64,000 nt of DNA from NCBI GenBank assembly GCA_023436885.1, contig JAEZHI010000019.1, positions 62,001 through 126,000 on the forward strand, in the 5' to 3' direction. A program made the position numbers and the translations under genes. Positions 1-8,206 of this stretch are shown here, in pieces. The notes under the pieces are model-generated. The model did not search any database. It worked only from the letters and a program-made list of their open reading frames with translations, and was not told the origin of the DNA. Each line of letters starts with the position of its first letter. Positions within the stretch are counted from its first letter, which is position 1. The stretch is from Pseudomonadota bacterium. GTDB lineage: Bacteria; Pseudomonadota; Alphaproteobacteria; Rhizobiales; Pleomorphomonadaceae.

Positions 1-1776
1 CGTGAAGCGCAGGGCATCGGCGCCGAACTCATCGATCAGATTGAGCGGATCGATGACGTTGCCCTTGGACTTCGACATCTTGGCGCCCTTCTCGTCACGG
101 ACGAGGGCGTGGATGTAGACGTCCTTGAAGGGCTCGGTGCCCATGAAGTGCTTGCCCATCATCATCATCCGGGCAACCCAGAAGAAGATGATGTCAAAGC
201 CGGTGATCAGCACGTTGGTCGGATAGTAGCGCTTGAGCTCCGGCGTCTCATCCGGCCAGCCCAGCGTCGAGAACGGCCAGAGCGCCGACGAGAACCAGGT
301 GTCCAGCACATCCTCGTCGCGCTTCAGCTCGACCGCGTTGCCGTAGTGAGCCTTGGCTTCCTCGGCAGCCGCTGCCTCGCTCTCGGCAACAAACACCTTG
401 CCGTCGGGACCATACCAGGCCGGGATCTGATGACCCCACCAGAGCTGGCGCGAGATGCACCAGGGCTGGATGTTTTCCATCCACTCGTAATAGGTCTTTT
501 CCCAGTTCTTCGGCACGAAGCTGGTGCGGCCTTCCTTGACGGAGGCGAGCGCCGGCTCGGCCAGAACCTTGGCGTTGACGTACCACTGGTCGGTCAGGAA
601 AGGCTCGATCGGCACACCACCGCGATCGCCGTGCGGCACCTGGTGGGTGTGCGGCTCGATCTTGTCGAGCAGGCCGGCAGCCTCGAAGGCGGCAACCACC
701 AGCTTGCGCGCCTCGAAGCGATCCTTGCCATGCAGGCTTTCGACAGTCTGATCGAGTTCGGCCGATGGCGCGACACCCTCGAAGAAGTCGGCGTTATCCT
801 TCAGCGTTACAGCCGCCTCGACGTCGAGGATGCTGATCGGCTTGCAGCCGTGCCGCCTGCCGACCTCGAAGTCGTTGAAGTCATGCGCCGGGGTGATCTT
901 AACCGCGCCGGTGCCCTTGGTGGGATCGGAATATTCGTCAGCGACGATGGGGATCAGGCGGCCGACCAGCGGCAGCTTCACCTTCTTGCCGACGATCGCC
1001 TTGTAGCGCTCATCGGTCGGGTGCACCGCAACAGCCGTGTCACCCAGCATGGTTTCCGGGCGCGTAGTCGCAACGACGATGTAGTCGCGAGTCTCGAACT
1101 CGGTCGGCTTGCCGGCTTCGTCGAAGGCGATCGGATACTGATAGGTGACACCGTCGGCCAGCGGATAGCGGAAGTGCCAGAGATTGCCCTTCACCTCGGT
1201 CTGCACGACCTCAAGATCGGAGATGGCGGTGAGCAGCTTGGGATCCCAGTTGACGAGGCGCTTGTCCTTGTAGATCAGGCCCTCGCGATAAAGCTGGACG
1301 AACACCTTCAGCACGGCCTTGGACAGCCCGGCGTCCATGGTGAAACGCTCGCGCGACCAATCGCAGGAGGCACCGAGACGCTTCAGCTGGCCAACGATCG
1401 TACCGCCCGACTCGGCCTTCCACTCCCAGACGCGCTTCACGAACTCTTCGCGACCGATCTGGCGACGATGGATCTGCCTCTCTGCCAACTGGCGTTCCAC
1501 GACCATCTGCGTAGCAATGCCGGCGTGATCGAGACCAGGCTGCCAGAGCACGTCAAGCCCCCGCATGCGCTGCAGACGCACCAGAATGTCCTGCAGCGTA
1601 TTGTTGAGCGCGTGGCCCATATGTAGCGAACCGGTGACGTTCGGCGGCGGAATGACGATGGTGAAGGTGTCCTTGCCCGGCTGTTTGCCGGCGCCGGCGG
1701 CGAACGCCTTCGCATCTTCCCAGGCCTTGGCGATGCGCGGCTCCACGTCCGCCGCTTCGAATGTCTTATCCAGCAT
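1..1776 (-). CDS. valS: Valine--tRNA ligase (3' part beyond window)
   Basis: Charges tRNA-Val with valine in the cytoplasm. The reading frame is open from the ATG at 1776 to the window edge (592 codons), so about the last third of a normal ValRS of roughly 950 residues is missing. The class I signatures are both visible: HMGH at residues 54-57 after the IPPPNVTG stretch, and KMSKS at residues 566-570. The editing-domain region lies between them (TTRPETMLGD motif). It is read leftwards, and its start is 88 bp from the stop of the DUF1127 gene. In related genomes popZ normally lies directly upstream; here other genes intervene. Identity is secure from the two signatures. Confidence 0.97.
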   Translation of the reverse strand, partial: MLDKTFEAADVEPRIAKAWEDAKAFAAGAGKQPGKDTFTIVIPPPNVTGSLHMGHALNNTLQDILVRLQRMRGLDVLWQPGLDHAGIATQMVVERQLAERQIHRRQIGREEFVKRVWEWKAESGGTIVGQLKRLGASCDWSRERFTMDAGLSKAVLKVFVQLYREGLIYKDKRLVNWDPKLLTAISDLEVVQTEVKGNLWHFRYPLADGVTYQYPIAFDEAGKPTEFETRDYIVVATTRPETMLGDTAVAVHPTDERYKAIVGKKVKLPLVGRLIPIVADEYSDPTKGTGAVKITPAHDFNDFEVGRRHGCKPISILDVEAAVTLKDNADFFEGVAPSAELDQTVESLHGKDRFEARKLVVAAFEAAGLLDKIEPHTHQVPHGDRGGVPIEPFLTDQWYVNAKVLAEPALASVKEGRTSFVPKNWEKTYYEWMENIQPWCISRQLWWGHQIPAWYGPDGKVFVAESEAAAAEEAKAHYGNAVELKRDEDVLDTWFSSALWPFSTLGWPDETPELKRYYPTNVLITGFDIIFFWVARMMMMGKHFMGTEPFKDVYIHALVRDEKGAKMSKSKGNVIDPLNLIDEFGADALRFT

Positions 1777-1863
1777 GATCCGACGTCTTTTCCTGTCGTC
1801 TTTGGGTGAGCGACGGTTAGCCGCTACGCCCTCGAAAATCAACAAGAAGCGCCCTTTCCGCCG

Positions 1864-2094
1864 TCAAAACCGATCCAGATCATCCCGACAATTGGCTGCT
1901 CGTCGCATGGCGGCTTCAGTTACCCGGCCGTCGAAAAAGCCAATATCGCGCAACATGTAGTCATTGAGATCCTCGACCCTGCCTCTCCGCCGGCGAGCAA
2001 AGATGCTCAAGGCGGCAGCGAACTCAGCAAGAACCGCGACAAATCCGGCGCGCGAGCGCTCGCGCCGGATCATGGTATGATCCAAGCAAGTCAT
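1864..2094 (-). CDS. DUF1127 (YjiS-like) small protein
   Basis: A 76-residue protein whose second half matches the short DUF1127 pattern: an Arg-rich stretch (ARRRRGR) followed by DLNDYMLRDIGF, close to the family core LSDRELxDIGL. DUF1127 proteins are small, Arg-rich and common in Rhizobiales; some bind RNA or affect carbon and phosphate metabolism, but this one has no known role. I start it at the ATG at 2094, preceded by AAGGGG at a good distance; an in-frame extension upstream has no such site. It is divergent from a GcvA-type LysR gene 102 bp away, which is its likely regulator. Confidence 0.75.
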   Translation of the reverse strand: MTCLDHTMIRRERSRAGFVAVLAEFAAALSIFARRRRGRVEDLNDYMLRDIGFFDGRVTEAAMRRAANCRDDLDRF

Positions 2095-2196
2095 TGCCTT
2101 ACCCCTTGATGTGTTGATCCTGTAGGAGCAATCTCCGACAGAAAGGCGCGCTTTTCCAATCGAACATTCGGCTCGACCCATAAAGAGAACTTATGC

Positions 2197-3093
2197 ATGA
2201 AGCTGGGCCGACAGATACCGCTCAACGCGCTCCGGGTCTTCGAAGCCGTATCCCGCCTGATGAGCTTTACCCGCGCCGGCAAAGAGCTCGGCATGACGCA
2301 GACGGCGGTCAGCTATCAGATCAAGCTGCTCGAAGGCGTTCTGGGCGAGTTGCTGTTTCGGCGGCTACCGCGACGGATCGAACTGACCGAAGCCGGCGAA
2401 CGACTGATGCCAAAGGTTCTTGAGGCCTTTGTGCTGCTTGAGGAAGCCATGGCGGCCGCCCGAATGGTCGCCGATGAGCAACTGGTCATCAACACAACAT
2501 CGACCTTCGCGGCTCACTGGCTGGCGAGCCGCATCGGCAACTTCCAGCTCGGCGCGCCACACATTGCCGTGCGATTGATAACCGACAACACGCCGATGGA
2601 CTTCAATCGTGATATCGGCGACGTGGCCATTCGGTTTGGCAAGGGCGACTGGCCAGGCCTTGTCGCTCATCACGTCATGGATCTCGACTTTGCCCCGATG
2701 CTGAGCCCTGCGCTACTCGAATGGGTCAAACCACTCGACACTCCGCGCGATCTTCTCAAGTGCAAGATCATCGACCCCGGCGACCCATGGTGGCCGCTTT
2801 GGTTCCAGGCCGCAGGCGTCTACGACGCCGACCTGGAGGGCCGGCAACGCAACTTGTTCGGTTCTCAGACGCTGGAGGCGAGCTCGGCTATCGCCGGTCA
2901 TGGCGTCGCCATCCTGACACCGGCGTTCTATCGCGACGAGCTGGCAAGCGGGCGGCTCATCATGCCTTTCGACCTCGTCGTCAGTGACAGCTCCGCCTAT
3001 TGGCTGGTGTATCCCGAGAGCCGGCGCAGTCAGCCAAAGATTCGCGCCTTTCGAGACTGGCTATTGAGCGACATAGAGAAGCACCCACCATAA
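2197..3093 (+). CDS. LysR-family transcriptional regulator (GcvA-like)
   Basis: A 298-residue LysR-type regulator. The N-terminal winged HTH (about residues 8-66) contains ALRVFEAV and TQTAVSYQIKLLE, typical of the GcvA branch; the rest is the periplasmic-binding-like effector domain, including the GDVAIRFGKGDWPGL region usual in GcvA relatives. The ligand cannot be read from sequence. It is transcribed away from the DUF1127 gene with a 102-bp shared control region, the usual LysR arrangement for regulating the divergent neighbour. The next gene downstream (Ser/Pro-rich protein) is 121 bp away and probably separately transcribed. Confidence 0.9.
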   Translation: MKLGRQIPLNALRVFEAVSRLMSFTRAGKELGMTQTAVSYQIKLLEGVLGELLFRRLPRRIELTEAGERLMPKVLEAFVLLEEAMAAARMVADEQLVINTTSTFAAHWLASRIGNFQLGAPHIAVRLITDNTPMDFNRDIGDVAIRFGKGDWPGLVAHHVMDLDFAPMLSPALLEWVKPLDTPRDLLKCKIIDPGDPWWPLWFQAAGVYDADLEGRQRNLFGSQTLEASSAIAGHGVAILTPAFYRDELASGRLIMPFDLVVSDSSAYWLVYPESRRSQPKIRAFRDWLLSDIEKHPP

Positions 3094-3214
3094 CGGCCTT
3101 CTTCGTTAACAAAATCGCCCGTCCTGTTAACCTCATTCTTCTGAGATTTCCGCGCCTGATTTTGCAAAATGCCACGTCTAAAGCTGCAGAGGGAGTTTTT
3201 CCCGGAGGCAGCAG

Positions 3215-4084
3215 ATGTCATCCCTTTCGGCCCTGACCAGCAACACCAGCAGCCTTAGCGGCCTGTTCGGCTCTTCGGGTGGCTCGGGAACATCCGCGAC
3301 AACCGCTTTTGCTCCGCCGCCGCCACCGCCGGACGGAGCAAGCAGCGGTTCCTCGACATCGGGAACGCCATCGACATCCAACACCGGATCGTCCAGCACC
3401 GGCTTCTCCGCGCTCGCCAGCGACATGCAGTCAACGTTGCTGTCGCTTCAGGAGCAGTTGGGAAACGCCAACGGCGAAATGACTCCTCCGCCCCCGCCGC
3501 AGACTGACTCGGCCTCGCAATCATCGTCGCCGGACACGACCAGCACGACGCGCAGCACATCTTCCAGCGCGACTGACACGTCATCTGATCAAATGACCGC
3601 CGCTATGGCACCTCCACCGCCACCGCCTCCAGTTGCGTCGTCTTCAGATACTGACACAGACAGCTCGTCGGTTGAGGCGGCTTCATCTTCCAGCAGCACA
3701 GGCTCATCCTCAAGCACGGCATCGTCGAGCGATACAACCTCCTCGACTGATAGCAGCTCATCGTCATCGAGTGACAAGACGTCGGCCGCCTCTGGTACGA
3801 GCAAGAGCAAGGAGGTCGTCAGCACGAGCTATCTCGACAATCCCGACGGCAGCACCACGATCACTGTCACCTACTCCGATGGGTCGACCAGCGTGTCGAC
3901 GACCGGCGGCCAGGGACAGTCTGGGTCAGCACCCGACTCTTCCGGCTCGAATCTGCCCTACAGCATGGGCGCAGGAAATGGCGTCGCAAACAGCGCGGCC
4001 AACCTCGCGCAGACGGTGAGCAACCTCTATTCGAGCGTAGCGAACAGCGCCGCCGCCATGGGTTCCGCCGGCGTAGCAGCCTGA
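3215..4084 (+). CDS. Ser/Thr-rich low-complexity protein with three poly-Pro tracts
   Basis: A 289-residue protein of unknown function. More than a third of it appears to be Ser or Thr, with long SSSS runs. Three proline tracts follow short apolar leads: AFAPPPPPP near residue 31, EMTPPPPP near 88 and AMAPPPPPPP near 130. A YLDNPDGSTTITVTYSDGS stretch near residue 206 looks like a small beta repeat, and the C-terminus is an Ala/Asn-rich helix-like segment (ANLAQTVSNLYSSVANSAAAM). No signal peptide, membrane segment or EF-hand loop is apparent. Similar Ser-rich proteins occur in Rhizobiales, often annotated hypothetical. A GGAGGCAG ribosome site precedes the ATG. Expression is likely; any function is guesswork (surface or secreted linker-like protein). 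Confidence 0.75.
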   Translation: MSSLSALTSNTSSLSGLFGSSGGSGTSATTAFAPPPPPPDGASSGSSTSGTPSTSNTGSSSTGFSALASDMQSTLLSLQEQLGNANGEMTPPPPPQTDSASQSSSPDTTSTTRSTSSSATDTSSDQMTAAMAPPPPPPPVASSSDTDTDSSSVEAASSSSSTGSSSSTASSSDTTSSTDSSSSSSSDKTSAASGTSKSKEVVSTSYLDNPDGSTTITVTYSDGSTSVSTTGGQGQSGSAPDSSGSNLPYSMGAGNGVANSAANLAQTVSNLYSSVANSAAAMGSAGVAA

Positions 4085-4091
4085 TAGACCC

Positions 4092-4424
4092 TCATCCCGC
4101 TACTGAACGCGGGCCGAGAAGAATGATGGCCGCGCCGACAAGGCAGACGGCTGCACCAAAGATGTCCCAGCGATCGGGCACCTGCCGCTCGACAACCCAG
4201 AGCCAAACAAGCGAAGCGGCGATATAAACGCCGCCATAGGCAGCAAAAGCCCGACCGGCATTTGCGCTCTCGATGCGCGTCAGGACGAGTGCGAAGGCGA
4301 TCAGCGACAACACACCCGGGAGTGCCCAGAGCACAGACTTCTCCAACCGAAGCCAAGCCCAGAAGGCGAAGCATCCAGCTATCTCAAAAAAGGCAGCAAA
4401 AACCTGGAGAAGGATGGATTTCAC
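4092..4424 (-). CDS. ynfA: UPF0060 membrane protein YnfA
   Basis: A 110-residue inner-membrane protein with four predicted hydrophobic helices and the hallmark early segment AAFFEIAGCFAFWAWLR, followed by AYGGVYIAASLVWLWVVE. This is the YnfA (UPF0060) family, related in fold to small multidrug resistance pumps; some members are reported to export drugs, so export is inferred only. It starts at GTG 4424, five bases after the popZ stop, and is probably translated from the popZ transcript. It ends eight bases from the stop of the convergent Ser-rich gene. Confidence 0.9.
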   Translation of the reverse strand: MKSILLQVFAAFFEIAGCFAFWAWLRLEKSVLWALPGVLSLIAFALVLTRIESANAGRAFAAYGGVYIAASLVWLWVVERQVPDRWDIFGAAVCLVGAAIILLGPRSVAG

Positions 4425-4429
4425 GCCGC

Positions 4430-5104
4430 TCAGCGTCCGCGCGACACGCGCTCGATTTCGGCGCGCACCAGCCGTTCCACGATCACCGGCAGATTTTCAT
4501 CCAACCAAGCCCGCAGCATTGGGCGGAGCATTTCCTTGACGAGGTCGTCCAGAGTTCGAGCATTGGCCGCCAAAACCGTGTGGCTCAGCTGACCAAAGGC
4601 TGACTGCACGCTGGCGCTGGCAGCCGCCGACACAAGGGGCTCATCGGGAACATCGGGCTCTGGTGCCGGACGGGAGCGCGGCATCTCGCCCTTTGGCGCC
4701 TCTGCACGCCGCGGCGGCTCAGGATCAGCAAACGCGACTTCGGCCTCGTCGTCTTTCAAGCCTTCGACCAGCTCAAGGGGCTCGGCCTCGTCGACCATGG
4801 CCACTTCGGCGAGATCGAGGACTTCCGGCTCTTCGCCTTCGTCGGCATCGTCGACGTCCATTTCCGGCTCGTCATCGTCAGCCGATTGGGCAAACAACTT
4901 ATCAAGGTCTTCTTCGGAGATATGTTCGTCTTCGTCGAGGGCCGGTTCGGCCATGGTCTCGACCTCCGGTTTCGCAGCAGCCGCCTTGGCCGGAGCAGGC
5001 TTGGGGGCCTCCTCCTTGGCATCAGGTTCATCGGCAATGATCCGCCGGATGGAAGCGAGGATCTCTTCCATTGAAGGTTCGGCGGACGCAGCTGCCTTGG
5101 CCAT
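4430..5104 (-). CDS. popZ: Polar organizing protein Z (DUF2497)
   Basis: A 224-residue PopZ homologue. PopZ forms the polar condensate that anchors the chromosomal centromere (ParB/parS) and cell-cycle regulators in alphaproteobacteria. The three expected regions are visible: the N-terminal helix PSMEEILASIRRIIADE (about residues 10-26), a long acidic, Pro-rich spacer, and the C-terminal oligomerisation helices (LDDLVKEMLRPMLRAWLDENLP then VERLVRAEIERV). It lies between tolC (upstream) and ynfA on the same strand. In many relatives valS follows directly; here about 2.6 kb separates them. Confidence 0.95.
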   Translation of the reverse strand: MAKAAASAEPSMEEILASIRRIIADEPDAKEEAPKPAPAKAAAAKPEVETMAEPALDEDEHISEEDLDKLFAQSADDDEPEMDVDDADEGEEPEVLDLAEVAMVDEAEPLELVEGLKDDEAEVAFADPEPPRRAEAPKGEMPRSRPAPEPDVPDEPLVSAAASASVQSAFGQLSHTVLAANARTLDDLVKEMLRPMLRAWLDENLPVIVERLVRAEIERVSRGR

Positions 5105-5360
5105 TGCTCTCTACTCCGAGCGAGTTTCCTCGCTGACTTTCACGCTATCGATCACGGCCGATCCCACGCTTTGCTCAACAGCCGCCCAGCCCAAAGATCG
5201 CCTCACGCGAAAGAACGGACAACCAGCATACACGTCGAACGCCGGCAAACGCCAGCGAAACGCCTGATTCGACACCCAAAGTATAGATTAGTTAACGCGC
5301 CTGAAAACGGCTTGCGCAGGCAAACCGGGGTTTATCCCCGGCGCCTCAACTACAATGGGA

Positions 5361-6788
5361 TCAGCGACCGTCCGGAGTCCGCAGTCCGATCCACTTGTCG
5401 CGCACCTGCTCGTAGTGCACCTCGGGCCGATAGGCCGTGACCTTCAGGCCAAGACGCTCGCGGTCGAGACGCCCCATTGCAGCCACCACGCTGTAGCTGG
5501 CGACGACATACTGGGCCTGCGCGCTCACTTCCGCCAACCGAGCGTCGATGAGGGTGCTTTGAGCGTTCAAGACATCGAGTGTCGTCCGCTGACCGACCTT
5601 CTGCTCTTCGACAACGCCTTCAAGAGCCAGCTGACTGGCCTTCACAGCAGCCTGAGCAGCAACAATCTGCGCCTTTGCCGACTCCAGCGTACTCCAAGCC
5701 TGAGTAAGAGACGCATCCACAGCCATTCGAGCCACGTCGATCTGCAGTTTGGCCTGGCCCAGTTCTTCCTTGGCCTGCCGAACGTTAGAGTACTCAACGC
5801 CACCTTGGTAAATAGGAATCGTCAGAACTGCTGCAACAGAGCCATCAAGCGTCCGCCCCCGTTCGGGCGTTGTTATGCTATTCGTGACGTTGCCGGCGAA
5901 GGCGCTTCCAACGCTTCCCTGCAAGACCAAATTTGGAAGAAGAGCGCCTTCTTCAAACTTGACGTTAAAGGCCGCCGTGTCGGCATTATACATCGCCGAA
6001 CGAATTGCCGGATGCTCCGTGCGTGACGCATCCACCGCAACCGACAGCTTGCTCGGCAACAGCTTGGTGATGGGGCCGGGCGATTTGAGCTCCTTCGGCT
6101 CATGGCCAACAACCTTGATATAATTCGCCTTTGCCGTCAGCAAATCAGCCTGCGCCACACTAACCTTGGACGTCGCATCGGCCAGCGCGGCCTCAGCCTG
6201 CGATACGTCGGTTCTCGTGCCTTCGCCGACGGAGAAGCGGTCATTGGCCGCTCGCACCTGCTCCCGCAAGAAGGCGACGTTAGACTGACGAAGCTCAAGT
6301 ACCTGTCCTGACAGAATGACGTTCATGTAGGCGGACGCCGTGTCAAGCAAGGTGGACTGCTCAGTGCTACGCAGTTGCTCACGAGATGCCTTGACCGATG
6401 ATTCGGCTTTATTGACACTGCTTTCTATGCGGCCACCCATATAGAGCGGCTGAACAATTTTGATTGCCGCCTGTACGGAACCGGTGTCGGTATAACTGCT
6501 CGCCCAGTTCGACGTAGAGCCGGCATTGCCCCCTCGCGTATCAGTCGCGCTGATTCCGGCGGAAACCTGCCCGGTAATTGTTGGCCGGTAGCTGGCGTTT
6601 GCCTGAGAAACGTTCTCATCGGCTGCACGCGTCCCCGCCCTTGCTGCATTGAGAGTGGGATTGTTCGCGTAAGCTGCGCCCATGGCTTCTTGCAGCGTTT
6701 CCGCCGATGCGACTCCGCCCATTGTGAGGAGGAGGCCAATGGCTGCTGAGAGATAAAGAGACGAACGGAACGCCAAGGCACACCTCAT
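5361..6788 (-). CDS. tolC: TolC-family outer-membrane efflux/secretion channel
   Basis: A 475-residue outer-membrane channel of type I secretion and efflux systems. From the ATG at 6788 there is a clear signal peptide ending in GGVASA, then the TolC repeat: TLQEAMGAAYANNPTLNAARAG in the first half and the parallel PAIRSAMYNADTAAFNVKFEEGALLPNL in the second. Long Gln/Ala-rich helices separate them, and IPIYQGGVEYSNVRQAKEEL marks the second beta region. A longer GTG-started version (6845) would put 19 extra residues before the signal peptide and is less likely. It lies downstream of pcm and upstream of popZ, a conserved order in the group. Confidence 0.93.
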   Translation of the reverse strand: MRCALAFRSSLYLSAAIGLLLTMGGVASAETLQEAMGAAYANNPTLNAARAGTRAADENVSQANASYRPTITGQVSAGISATDTRGGNAGSTSNWASSYTDTGSVQAAIKIVQPLYMGGRIESSVNKAESSVKASREQLRSTEQSTLLDTASAYMNVILSGQVLELRQSNVAFLREQVRAANDRFSVGEGTRTDVSQAEAALADATSKVSVAQADLLTAKANYIKVVGHEPKELKSPGPITKLLPSKLSVAVDASRTEHPAIRSAMYNADTAAFNVKFEEGALLPNLVLQGSVGSAFAGNVTNSITTPERGRTLDGSVAAVLTIPIYQGGVEYSNVRQAKEELGQAKLQIDVARMAVDASLTQAWSTLESAKAQIVAAQAAVKASQLALEGVVEEQKVGQRTTLDVLNAQSTLIDARLAEVSAQAQYVVASYSVVAAMGRLDRERLGLKVTAYRPEVHYEQVRDKWIGLRTPDGR

Positions 6789-6872
6789 TCTCGTTGCGGA
6801 CAAACGCGTTGTAACCTGCGCTCGAAGCTCGGTCTTTTCACACACGCGCGAAAAAGCCGCCTGATTGCCATG

Positions 6873-6916
6873 TTCGCTAACAAAACGTTAATCGCTATTC
6901 GCTAAAAAAACGTTAA
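6873..6916 (-). promoter_or_regulatory. Direct repeats upstream of tolC, CtrA-box-like
   Basis: Two near-identical 19-bp repeats lie at 6873-6891 and 6898-6916 (TTCGCTAAmAAAACGTTAA, m = C or A), 25 bp apart and about 85-130 bp upstream of the tolC ATG. Each contains CTAA-N7-TTAA, one base off the CtrA half-site pattern TTAA-N7-TTAA known in alphaproteobacteria. Binding by CtrA is inferred from this resemblance only. Confidence 0.4.
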
Positions 6917-7090
6917 CCCTTAGTCATACGACTATAACCAACGGACCGGCGAACGGAAGCGTCCGCAACGGTGAGGCGAAAAATTCAGTCGCGTCGATGC
7001 ACAGAAATCACAGCCATCAGAACAAGAGCGTGACTCTGTGTTGCCCGTATGGTTCGCTCAAGAAGCGATAAACACCGGGAGATCAAACCC

Positions 7091-7747
7091 TTAAAACGCA
7101 AAAACTTCTTCAGCCTGGAAGCCTGGCAACAACGGAACCGACGCATCGAATAGAGCCCGGCCTGAAACACCAGCGTCCCCGCGGGTATAGAGTTTGGCTT
7201 TCGGGGCGCTTCCGCCCTCCTCGACCACAAGCATACGGCCACCCTTGGCGAGTTGGTTGGCTATTGCTTCGGGAAATGTGGCGACCGCGCCATTGAAGAT
7301 GATGACGTCAAACGGCGCCGCATCCGGGGCACCCTTGACGAGCGATGCCTCGACGACGGCGACATTCGCGAGCCCCGCCAACTGACGGCGGGCAATCGCG
7401 GCGAGCTCGGAATCCTGCTCAAGAGCAACAACGGAGCCGGCGAGACGGGCCAAAACGGCGGCGCCGTAGCCCGACGCACTACCAACTTCCAGCACCTTGT
7501 CGGTTGACTTGATGCCAGCAAATTGCAGCAAGCGCGCCAGAACCATCGGCTGGATCAAAACGCGAGCTGCTCGCCCGTTGCCAAGCGGCAAGTCGCGATC
7601 GAGATAAGCAAGGGGCTTTTGGCTTTCGGGCGCGAATTCCTCACGGGCAACCTCGCCCATCGCATCAATGATACGGAGATCTGTGACGTCGTTCGGCCTA
7701 ACCTGACCATCGACCATCTTGGTGCGCAACGCCGAAAAATCGACCAT
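7091..7747 (-). CDS. pcm: Protein-L-isoaspartate O-methyltransferase family protein
   Basis: A 218-residue SAM-dependent methyltransferase of the Pcm/PIMT family, which in classical members repairs isoaspartate in aged proteins. The SAM-binding motif VLEVGSASGYGAAVLA and the following ALEQD strand end are clear. The segment that in true PIMTs reads GQTISQP with a catalytic Ser/Thr is here GRAARVLIQP, so repair activity is doubtful. The start at 7747 is chosen because AGAGGA precedes it; an in-frame upstream extension is not supported. It heads the pcm-tolC-popZ series; the tolC-adjacent version is common in Rhizobiales. Confidence 0.85.
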   Translation of the reverse strand: MVDFSALRTKMVDGQVRPNDVTDLRIIDAMGEVAREEFAPESQKPLAYLDRDLPLGNGRAARVLIQPMVLARLLQFAGIKSTDKVLEVGSASGYGAAVLARLAGSVVALEQDSELAAIARRQLAGLANVAVVEASLVKGAPDAAPFDVIIFNGAVATFPEAIANQLAKGGRMLVVEEGGSAPKAKLYTRGDAGVSGRALFDASVPLLPGFQAEEVFAF

Positions 7748-7944
7748 GGATCCGAGTCCTCTGCCGGAATTCTCTTCCAGTTTCTCCAATAGCCGCCCCC
7801 CTCTTCCGAAACAAGAGCTTCTACGCAGCTTTGCGGAGTAACGGTGCCAACGACCGGATAACTCGCTCCATATCCACGGGATCGCAGCTTGCGCTTCCCT
7901 CAACCTCACCTGACGGTCAAATGTCTACGCATTCTTGAGAAGCA

Positions 7945-8018
7945 TGGAGGCCACGGAGGGAATCGAACCCCCGTACACGGATTTGCAATCCGCTGCGTCA
8001 CCACTCCGCCACGTGGCC
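7945..8018 (-). tRNA. tRNA-Cys (GCA)
   Basis: A 74-nt tRNA on the minus strand with encoded CCA. The acceptor stem GGCCACG pairs with CGTGGCC, the T arm reads GGGGGTTCGATTCCCTC, and the anticodon loop TTGCAAA gives GCA (cysteine). Confidence 0.97.
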
Positions 8019-8206
8019 CCATGGGGATGGCTTCATAAGCGAGCACAGCGGCCTAGACAAGGGGGCAACAGGCGAAAAAGCATAGGGAGAAAACCTTCGC
8101 GGCAATTTTCCCTGGCGATATAGAGATGACAGAAGCCGCAACCAGGAGTAAGCTATTTTACTTATAGCCGGAGCCTATCAAACCGCACCGACAGAAAGGA
8201 TGGACC

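Noticed and set aside
109..1626. Long open frame on the plus strand across valS
   Set aside because: It is antisense to an unmistakable valyl-tRNA synthetase and has no recognisable domain or ribosome site.
3105..3131. Two GTTAAC hexamers 21 bp apart upstream of the Ser-rich gene
   Set aside because: Helically phased but too short to assign; similar GTTAA words occur near 42390-42425, and no regulator fits.
3300..3800. Repetitive DNA in the Ser/Pro-rich gene, considered as a tandem repeat or CRISPR-like array
   Set aside because: Repeats are irregular codon-level low complexity within one long frame; there are no constant repeats with unique spacers.
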